From Trichodelitschia bisporula (lineage: Eukaryota; Ascomycota; Dothideomycetes; Phaeotrichales; Phaeotrichaceae), in assembly GCA_010356995.1 (NCBI GenBank), contig ML996689.1, positions 1,571,979 to 1,635,978 on the forward strand: DNA of 64,000 bases. The letters run 5' to 3'. Shown here one piece after another: positions 56,595 through 64,000 of the stretch. The notes under the pieces were generated by a model. The model did not search any database. It saw only the letters and a list, made by a program, of their open reading frames with translations, and was not told where the DNA came from. How positions within the stretch are numbered: position 1 is the first letter of the stretch; every line of letters starts with the position of its first letter. The position numbers and the translations under genes were made by a program.

Positions 56595-58828
56595 CTACTC
56601 AGCAAAGCTCCTCCCCTCAACCGCGGCACCCACAACTCCATCACCGGTAACAACCCCCGTCGTACAAACCAACAACCGTCTTCCCCTCCCCTCCTCCGCC
56701 AACCCCTTAGCCACGAACCTCAACGCCGCGATCTCGGCCCTACACACGCCCCCCAGGAAAAACACCACCACCGTCCTGCCCCCCTCCCCCCCGGACCCAT
56801 TCAGCATCTGCCGCGCCTTAACCGCCTTCTCCTCCCCAGCCTGCACCTCCTCCACCGTCGCCCCCCTCACCAACTTAACCACCTCCTCAAACCCCCGCCA
56901 CCCGGTTCCAGCAGACCCAACCGCGTGCCCGGCGCCGCTCCGCCGCGCCCCAAGCGAGCCCATATATCCCTTCTGCACGACACATTGTACGAGCCGCACG
57001 CTCAGCGGCGCATACCCGCTGAACACGTACGCGACATCATCTGGCTCGCTCTCATTCACCTCGTCGACAATCAGATGCAGCGCCTTGCGCGCAGACGTGT
57101 AGTTCGTAACCTTGCCCGTGGGTACCGGACCTCCGACACCAACCAGCCCGCCGCCCTGCCGCGCGGTGATAAGGCCCATTTTCTCAAGCGCGGACAGCGT
57201 GAGTAAATGCTGATGCCCGTAAGCGAGGAGCACGGAGCGGCGGAAGGCATCGAAGTCGCGCGGGCGGAGGCCGTTCGAGAACGTCGAATTCACGGCCAGG
57301 AGGCGCAGGATGGTGGGTAGCGGTGTCCCCTGCGCCATCAAGTCCTCAACAGTCTGGTGCTGGGCGCCTGGGTCTGCGCCCGCGGCAATGTTCTGCTGGA
57401 CCTCGAGGGTGCGGGTGAAGGCATCTGTGCTCGTGCGCTTTATGATGTCCTCGGCCAGATTAGTGTGCAGCTTGAGACTGGCCTGCTCGGACTGGTAGCC
57501 TGGCAGGCGGGAGACGAAGGCGCGCAGGTCGGCGGTTGTTTTGGCGGTGGTGCGGGATTCGAGGGTGGATTGTAGGCGGCGTGCGGTTTTGTTGAGGAGT
57601 GGGCCGACGACGGCGCAGTTTGCGTCGCGGAGCGTGGTGTAGAGGGTGTCTGTGCCGTCGAGGGGGATTTTACGCTTTAGGCTGGAGGGGGTGGTGGAGG
57701 AAGACGGGGCAGCGGAGGAGGTGGGGGCGGGGCCGACGATGGTGGCGTCGATTTCGGCGTGGTTGGAGGATATGCCGAAGAATTCGTCGATTAGGCCCTC
57801 GTAGGTGAGCTGGGTGAGGAGGACGGTGGGGAAGTCGACTTCACGGTCGATAATGATGAGGCTTTCGATGGATTGGCTGGGGGCCAGGTCGAGGGTGCTG
57901 CCGCTGCCGTCGGTTTGCTCGCCGGCGGTGAGTTCGGAGCGCATGCGGATGAGGAGGTCGGCGAGGCGTTTGGCATTGTCGCCTTTGCCGATTATGCGTG
58001 GGAAGAGGCCGTGTTTTTGTTGCATTAGCATGAGGGCTTTGGCCGAGAGGAAGATGGGGGTCGGGTCTTTGCGCTGGTGCGGCTTAGCAGTGGTCCATCT
58101 CCGAGTACTTGAACCTACGAGGTAGAGATCGCCAAAGGCATCGTCGAGCTCCAGTGAGAGGAGGTCGTCGGCCAGTGGCATGAAGAACAGGGGATACTCG
58201 TGCACGTTGACCTCGCCCAGCACTCCAGCCTCCTCAAGGAGCTGGTCTGAGATGAGGGTACGGCGCGGCACCCAGATGACGTTGAATTCGTGATCGACCT
58301 GGCTATTTTGACGGAGCTTCTTGATCTGCTCTGGGAGATGTTAGCACCTATAATAACCACCGCCTGTCGAAGCGGAGGCGGTTGAAGTAGAACCGTGGTG
58401 ACTTGATGTTTGATTTTGGGATTGACTTGGTCAGGCAGAGTGGGGATATGTCTGCTTGACCTCTTTTCCTCCCGCATTACTAAAAGGAGGCTTGAAACTC
58501 ACCAGCTACCGCCGTAACAACATGCGGCTTCTCACCCCTGGCAAGAAACACTACATTCCGCAGCGAAGCATCGGCATTCGCATTCTCGAGAAAGAACACG
58601 CGATCCACGCCATACTCCTGCAGCGTCGAAAACTTGACGAACAGGCCGAGGGGGCCAGCCAGGCTCTTCTCTATCACGAGGTTCTTCTTGCCTCTGACCT
58701 ACGGGCGTCAGTATCCGATTTCGCCCGAAAGAAGGGATAAAAGACCATACACTTTCGAGAAGCTGAAGCAGCTCCCGCCGCGCCTTCTCGCCGACTTCGG
58801 TCGTGCTCAACGGGGTATGCGGCGCCAT
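56595..58828 (-). CDS. Vps33, Sec1/Munc18 protein of the HOPS/CORVET complexes
   Basis: Exons 58828-58751, 58698-58503, 58330-58119 and 58073-56595 give 654 aa. Vps33 binds SNAREs and drives fusion at endosome and vacuole. Sec1-family marks are GKKNLVIEKSLAGPLGLFVK, GVDRVFFLENAN, IDREVDFPTVLLTQLTYEGL, KDPTPIFLSAKAL, LRLLAVNSTFSNGL and a late VVFFLGGVCRAEIAALRF. Intron 3 (58074-58118) is 45 nt and in frame; it is inferred because the 15 residues it would encode interrupt the family sequence DLYL-KDPTP and it has a GCTAAG branch and CAG end. Intron 2 is 172 nt. The gene is divergent from COQ6, with 312 bp between the starts. Confidence 0.93.
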
Positions 58829-59140
58829 TTGCAGCTCGTTGTCGTTGCTGTGCTACATCTGCTTGGGCATCGGGACTCGAGCAGGAGTTGGCGTCACCGA
58901 ATCATGGGCCGTAATCGGAGGAGCTGCTATCCGAAGAGCTTCTACGGTACTCTTTTCAACTCAAGCTTAATTTGATGTAGTCGACAGTATCAAATCCCAA
59001 TGGTCGTCACCTTAACTCCAAGCCACGCCCGTGATGTCGCGCACCTCGCGCCACATGGCCCGTGCGCATCCAAGCTTCAACCTCAACTTCGCCATCACGA
59101 ACTCCATCTCCAACCCCTCCACGCTCAATTCGTCCTCACC

Positions 59141-60600
59141 ATGCCTCCCCGCCCCCAATGGCGGCCCAAAAGGCCCATATTCCTCCGAACGCCCTGCCCC
59201 CGGCACCTCCGCTTCACCTCCACCACCACCGGCGCGCCAGAACTCTTCGACGTAGTCTGCGTCGGCGGCGGCCCGGCAGGCCTGAGCCTGCTGGCTGGAC
59301 TCCGTAGGCCCTCCCCCTCCAAATAAAACCACCTACCTAACCCCCAGGCTCCAACCCTTCAACATCCCACCTCAAACTCGCCCTCATCGAAGCCCAGGAC
59401 ATAACGCAGCCCCCCCGCCCCGTCGCACCCGGAAGTTACTCAAACCGCTGCTCCTCCCTAACCCCCTCCTCCGCCGCCTACCTCCAGCGCATCGGCGCCT
59501 GGTCGCAGCTCGACCGCTCGCGAGTCCAACCTTACACCCACATGCGCGTCTGGGACGGTCTCTCCAGCGCCGCCATCACCTTCGACCCCCCCAGCACCTC
59601 CCCCATCGCATACATGGTCGAGAACACAAATCTCACAACCGCCCTATCCTCCCTCATCACCTCTTTGGGCGGAGTACACACCTTCAGCCCCGCGCGCGTC
59701 TCCCATATCGGCCACGGGCCCACAACCCCCACCCACGACCTCTCCTCCTGGCCCACCCTCTCCCTCTCCACAGGCGCGACATTATCCGCCCGTCTCCTCA
59801 TCGGCGCAGACGGCGCGGCCTCCCCGGTGCGCTCGTACGCAGGGATACCGAGTCGGGGGTGGGACTACGGGCGCGTCGGGGTCGTGGCCTCGCTGCGCCT
59901 GTCTAGCGACAGCGCACCCAAGACCGCGTTCCAGCGCTTTCTCACCACGGGGCCCGTGGCGCTGCTCCCGCTTCCCGGGCCGTATGCTACGCTCGTGTGG
60001 AGCACGACACCTGAGCGTGCCGCGCGGCTGCGGGGGCTGAGTGGGGAGGATTTTGGCGCGTGCGTGGATGCGGCGTTTAGGCTTGGTATGGTTGATATCG
60101 ACTATCTCCATACCATGTCAAGGGGGCAGGTGGAGGAGGTGGCGTGGCGAAAGAAGCACACTGCTTACAGCGAGGCCGATATGCCAGCGAGTGTGGAAGC
60201 GGTGCAAGACGGAAGCGTAGCCGCCTTCCCTCTGAAAATGCGCCACGCAGACACGTACATATCCAACCGGCTCGCGCTCGTCGGCGACGCGGCGCACACA
60301 GTACATCCACTCGCAGGCCAGGGACTGAATCTAGGCCAAGCAGATGTAGCGGCGCTTGTCGACGTGATCAGCGACGCCGTGAGCACGGGCGGGGATATAG
60401 GGAGCACGTTGGTGTTGGAAGAGTATGTTGCTAGGCGATGGGGCGCGAACCATGCCATGCTCGGCGTGTGTGATAAGTTGCATAAGCTGTATAGCGCGGA
60501 ATGGGGACCGTTGGTGGGGTTGAGGAGTCTTGGGCTTAGGGCGGTGGATAAGTTGGGCCCTGTGAAGGGGTTTTTGATGAGGCAGGCGGCGGGGATGTAA
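59141..60600 (+). CDS. COQ6, ubiquinone biosynthesis monooxygenase
   Basis: Exons 59141-59303 and 59348-60600 (44-nt intron) give 471 aa. Coq6 is the FAD-dependent C5-hydroxylase of the coenzyme Q ring on the matrix side of the mitochondrial inner membrane. The N-terminal 35 residues are basic and non-acidic (a targeting peptide). FAD motifs are VCVGGGPAGLSLLAGLR, LIGADGAASPVR, and LVGDAAHTVHPLAGQGLNLG. YMVENTNLTTAL and SNRCSSLTPSSAAYL are typical of the family. The frame is open upstream to an ATG at 59000, but that extension is not presequence-like; 59141 is preferred. Confidence 0.94.
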
Positions 60601-60826
60601 GAAATGCAATGAGATGTAACGGTGCGGAATGGCGTACGAAAATGTAGACAGAAGAGGATATGATTCCGCCCGCCTGTCCACCAGGCGTAGCTGATTTTGC
60701 CTGTCCGGCATCAAACACGACCAAAACGCTCCAAACCCAGCGCCCACCCGAAATGCTAATGTACAAATCCCCAACACCCAGCGCCGTCCCAACCATGGTA
60801 TCAACGCGCCTGCTCCCTAGCTACTT

Positions 60827-62665
60827 TCACACCCCTCTCCTCTTCTTCCCCTTCCCCTCCCCCTCATTAGCCTCCCGATTCATCCGCCTCCTCTTCCGCG
60901 CCCTCGCCCTCAGAACCTCCTCCGTGACATACCCCGCCGGGAGCTCAAAATCCCGCGTCTCGGACACCTTACTCGGAAGTGGCTGTCCAAACGCCAGGGT
61001 GGAGCGACTGGACCTCCGCTCGCCAATGGCAGCAGCGCGCTGGTGCGGCTTCGCGAAGAAGCTTATGAAGGGCTCGGCCGGGGCGGGAGGAGCGGGCGGT
61101 GCGGCGGGAGCATCGAGTGCAGCGGCGGTGCGCTTGCGGCGGGGCGGGACGCGCGCGATAATAGCCTCGCGCTGGAGCTGGCGGGTCGGCTCGTCGGTCT
61201 CAGCCTCGTCGTCCTGAGCTTCTTCCGGCTCGGCGGAGACGAGGGACATAGATGCCGTGGTGTTCGCGCCGCGGTGTCGGGCTTTCTCCTCTCTCACTCG
61301 TTTTTCCTCTTGCTTCATGCGGGCGAATTTGTCCACCAGGGCTGAGACCTCGTCTACGAAATAGGTGCGCTTCGGTTCCCAGTCTTTCCTCTCGCCGTCG
61401 GTGACACCTGTTATGCCCATTACGCGTAACCAGTCCGGGCCCTGGAGACCGTCGAGTAAGCGGTCTAGCTGAGCTTTTTCATGCTGGGCGCGCTCGCGTT
61501 CGATGTTGCGTAGCTGTTTTTCCTTGCGTTCGAGCTTGCGGTGCGGCTTGATGTAGACGTCATCCGAAAGAGGGTCGATTTCGGGGGGACTGGAAGACGG
61601 GCACTCGAACAGGATTGTCTTCGCATTGGTGGTGATTTTGTGTGGCGAAGGGAGAGGAGGGAGCTTTGCCTTTGCGGGGGTGGCGAGCTTGATGGCCTGT
61701 TTGCTGTTGGGAGAGGCATCGTCAGGTGGGGAAAGCGGTTGGTCAACAATGAGGATCGGTTCGTCCGGTTCGATGAACACTGTATGCGCGTTAGCATAGC
61801 TCATGTGAAGTTTGTCTAAGCTTAGCTCACCAGGAGCCTTAGGTGCATCAGTAATGATGTCATCGTAATTAGAAAAGTATGTTGCGAGATCGCTCTTCAG
61901 CCGCGACCCGCCGTCCTTGGACCGCAGCGCGCGAGATTCGCGCACCTCCTCCCCGCCCGACGTACGCGCATTGCGGCGCGCGGCCGGCTGTTCAGGCGCG
62001 TTGGTTACGGAAGGTGGTGGTGCAGCGACGCCATTACTTGCGCGCGACGCGTGCGAACCGCTTACCTTGGGATCTGGCTGCACAAACTTGCTATTCGCCT
62101 TGTTCTCCCTGGGCGTAAATTTTGCTGCGACCGCGGTCGACTCCGACGTGTCCGCAATCGATTGTGATTGCGAGGTATCAGCCTGCGCGGCGAGTTTGCG
62201 ACGCCGACCGGGTGCTGTGAGAGGGTGCGCGGACTTCGTTACAGGGCTGTTTGTAACCCCCTCCGACTCCGAGGCGACTGTGTTCAGGTGCGACGGTTCA
62301 GCGCCGGCCTGCGCAGCGGTCTTGCGACGCCGGCCGGGCATTGCGAGAGGGTGTCCGATCTTGACAGTGAGAGGTGAGGTTGATCGAGGGAAAAAGTGTG
62401 TTATTGTGGATTGTATTGGAGATGCGGGGTGTGGTGTGGAGAGCATGGTGGAGGGCGGGATGGGAGGGGAGCGACGGCGAAGGGCGGAGGCCGTCATCTG
62501 CGGGTGGGTGGGATGGGAGGAGGAGGAGGCATGGTGAGGGGATTTGCCAGGAGGTGGTAGAGACAATTGCTTTGAGGGTAGATGCGACGCGTGCAGGTTG
62601 AGATGGGAGTGATGGGGAGACAGGGACGGAGGAGGCGGAGGGAGGCGAGTTGTGGTGGTTGACAT
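60827..62665 (-). CDS. SAS complex subunit 4-like protein (Sas4 domain)
   Basis: About 595 aa if the 51-nt in-frame intron 61780-61830 (donor GTGAGC, branch GCTAAC) is removed. A further 78-nt in-frame intron (donor GTAAGC, in the VQPDPK region) is possible. The conserved segment is GLQGPDWLRVMGITG then TDGERKDWEPKRTYFVDEV and SALVDKF, the Sas4 signature that contacts the Sas2-type acetyltransferase. Long disordered, proline- and arginine-rich regions flank it; two copies of a PGRRRK-(T/L)AAQA motif occur near the N-terminus, and the C-terminus is basic (RARKRRRMNRE). It is likely a nuclear subunit of a histone-acetyltransferase complex. The frame is open to 63058, but the ATG at 62665 (MSTTTTRLPPPP) is the better start. 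Confidence 0.82.
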   Translation of the reverse strand: MSTTTTRLPPPPPSLSPHHSHLNLHASHLPSKQLSLPPPGKSPHHASSSSHPTHPQMTASALRRRSPPIPPSTMLSTPHPASPIQSTITHFFPRSTSPLTVKIGHPLAMPGRRRKTAAQAGAEPSHLNTVASESEGVTNSPVTKSAHPLTAPGRRRKLAAQADTSQSQSIADTSESTAVAAKFTPRENKANSKFVQPDPKVSGSHASRASNGVAAPPPSVTNAPEQPAARRNARTSGGEEVRESRALRSKDGGSRLKSDLATYFSNYDDIITDAPKAPGELSLDKLHMSYANAHTVFIEPDEPILIVDQPLSPPDDASPNSKQAIKLATPAKAKLPPLPSPHKITTNAKTILFECPSSSPPEIDPLSDDVYIKPHRKLERKEKQLRNIERERAQHEKAQLDRLLDGLQGPDWLRVMGITGVTDGERKDWEPKRTYFVDEVSALVDKFARMKQEEKRVREEKARHRGANTTASMSLVSAEPEEAQDDEAETDEPTRQLQREAIIARVPPRRKRTAAALDAPAAPPAPPAPAEPFISFFAKPHQRAAAIGERRSSRSTLAFGQPLPSKVSETRDFELPAGYVTEEVLRARARKRRRMNREANEGEGKGKKRRGV

Positions 62666-63354
62666 TGGCCCTGTGCCTGGGGGTGGGAGAGAGGGGAGGA
62701 GAGAGGAGGGTTGAAGAGGGCGACGGAGAGCACGAGAAGGGGATGCGCGTTTCCCTCTCTCTTGGGGCCGAAGGGAGACGAAAGCGTTGGTGATACTTTT
62801 CCGCGAGGAGAGAGAGATGGATTCTAACAAACAAAAAATGACAAAGATGGAGGCTGATGAGGGTTGAGGTTGTGATGGAAAAAAGAAGCAAAGCAGAAGA
62901 AAGAAGAGACGTTTCGCATCCAATTCCTTCCCTCCCCTCCCTGTTCTCCTCTCACCGCACGACTCATCCAGCGCCCCGGCAAGTCTTCTCCCCTCCCTCT
63001 CGCCGACAGCCGATGAGGAGAGAAAGCGAAGCGGCCGAGCTGCAGTCAAAACACTCAATTCACTGCGCTTTACGGATTAATGCTTCTATAACAGGTCCTT
63101 CAATGCATTGCAGGCTAGCAAGTTGATAGGGCTGATTCTGAATCTGTATCTTGTAGATTCCCATTTGCCATTCTGGTACGGTAAGGTTACCTGGAACAAT
63201 TTTTTTCTGGCATCAGGGCTGCCTGCATGGCCATTAAAAGCACTTGCCATCATCGCATCGTCATATCATCCACAGTGACTATGTAAACACCGTAACACGA
63301 GCTTCGCACTACTGTACATGTGCCTGAACTTATTCACGCTTTTTTTCCGCTAGA
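62666..63354. other. Intergenic region
   Basis: Promoter of the SAS4-like gene, C/T-rich near 62.9-63.0 kb, and 3' flank of the disulfide-isomerase-like gene. No feature is called. Confidence 0.55.
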
Positions 63355-64000
63355 TCACAACTCGTCGCGCTTGGGCTGCACTGGCTCGTCATCAAGAACC
63401 TCAACCTTGAGTCCCTCGGGCGACTCAAACTTGAGCTTCTCAATCGGCTCCTCCTTCTTAACCTTCTCCTCCGGTGCATCCTTTGGCTCGCCCGTCTTCT
63501 CATCCACCACCGCGTCCTTAACACCGAGTGCCTCCTTCGCCGCCTTGACCGCAGCTTCAGGCCGGCCCTCCTCCGGCGTCATGACCATCTGCTCAGGCAG
63601 CTTCTCCTTCTTGCCCTCATTCATGCGAATGGCATCAATCCAGTTCTCAACGCTGTTGCGGCTGAAATCCGCCCCAGAGTAGCGGCGCCACCACAACCTC
63701 TTCGCGTTGACAGCAATGACCTCGAACTCTTGAGGCCCTTTAATGCCCAGCGTCTCGCGCACCACCAGGCCCGCGACATTGTCCACGGGTACGGCGTAGA
63801 AGGGGAAGATCGAGCCGCGTTTGCTGTGCTTGGACTGCACTTCGGCGAGGGAGAGCAGCGCCTGCGTCGCGGGCTTGGGAAGATCGGCGTCGTCGGATGC
63901 CTTGGCCGGGAGGAGGGCGAGAATGCAGATGGGCGATTTCTTCGTTAGGCACGTCTCCTGCAGGTCTTCAGGGCCGGAAAGCATGCGGAGACGCGGGGGC
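63355..64000 (-). CDS. ER protein disulfide isomerase-like, C-terminal part (PDIA6/P5 type), cut by window edge
   Basis: The frame is open from the window end to the stop at 63355. It covers a C-terminal thioredoxin-fold domain without an active-site CxxC (CILALLPAKASDDADLPK, FEVIAVNAKRLWWRRYSG, SVENWIDAIRMNEGKKEKLP). A charged Glu/Lys-rich tail ends in QPKRDEL, an ER-retrieval signal of the HDEL/KDEL type. The pattern of a leucine-rich ILALLP strand, NAKR and a VENWID helix recalls the C-terminal domain of PDIA6/P5. The catalytic thioredoxin domains must lie beyond the window. An ATG at 63984 lies inside the domain and is not the start. Confidence 0.8.
   Translation of the reverse strand, partial: PPRLRMLSGPEDLQETCLTKKSPICILALLPAKASDDADLPKPATQALLSLAEVQSKHSKRGSIFPFYAVPVDNVAGLVVRETLGIKGPQEFEVIAVNAKRLWWRRYSGADFSRNSVENWIDAIRMNEGKKEKLPEQMVMTPEEGRPEAAVKAAKEALGVKDAVVDEKTGEPKDAPEEKVKKEEPIEKLKFESPEGLKVEVLDDEPVQPKRDEL

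Overview
The window reads as nuclear DNA of a filamentous ascomycete (Pezizomycotina, most likely a dothideomycete; the class is inference). Genes are split by many short GT-AG introns, mostly 41-70 nt, with CTAAC/CTGAC-like branch sites just before the acceptor. Core genes are recognisable by content: CFT1, eIF2-beta, OST2, VPS33, COQ6, RSC4, SAS4, DUS2 and ARO8. No tRNA, rRNA, CRISPR array or intact transposon was seen. All exon joins below were worked out by eye from frame, splice signals and family motifs.

Layout. 1-7 kb: a gene-poor start with a 190-bp MITE-like element and a 95-nt poly-C run, then a DHA2-type MFS transporter. 7-15 kb: a Zn2Cys6 regulator, a cytochrome P450 and a LaeA-type methyltransferase with eight introns. 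These look like accessory metabolism, but no backbone synthase is present. 15-21 kb: divergent DUS2 and JmjC genes, then an odd protein joining C2H2 fingers, a 16-residue repeat and four membrane helices. Three related short repeats lie in the gaps of 14.8-21.4 kb. 21-36 kb: housekeeping genes (CFT1, an AIM24-family gene, eIF2-beta, a Mim2-like gene, ARO8, OST2, TMEM14).

36-44 kb is the most unusual part. Three same-strand paralogs encode proteins built on a CCCH-like zinc module (C-x8-C-x5/7/8-C-x3-H plus about 50 conserved residues). Two of them also carry a shared N-terminal domain that I do not recognise, and they share intron positions. One carries the zinc module three times. The loose, gene-poor spacing between them holds a stranded fragment of Dom34/pelota.

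45-64 kb: a CaMK-type kinase, RSC4, a small mitochondrial-like protein, a decayed stretch at 52-56 kb with small duplicated or broken genes, then VPS33 and COQ6 (divergent), SAS4, and the 3' part of an ER disulfide-isomerase-like gene ending in RDEL and cut by the window edge.
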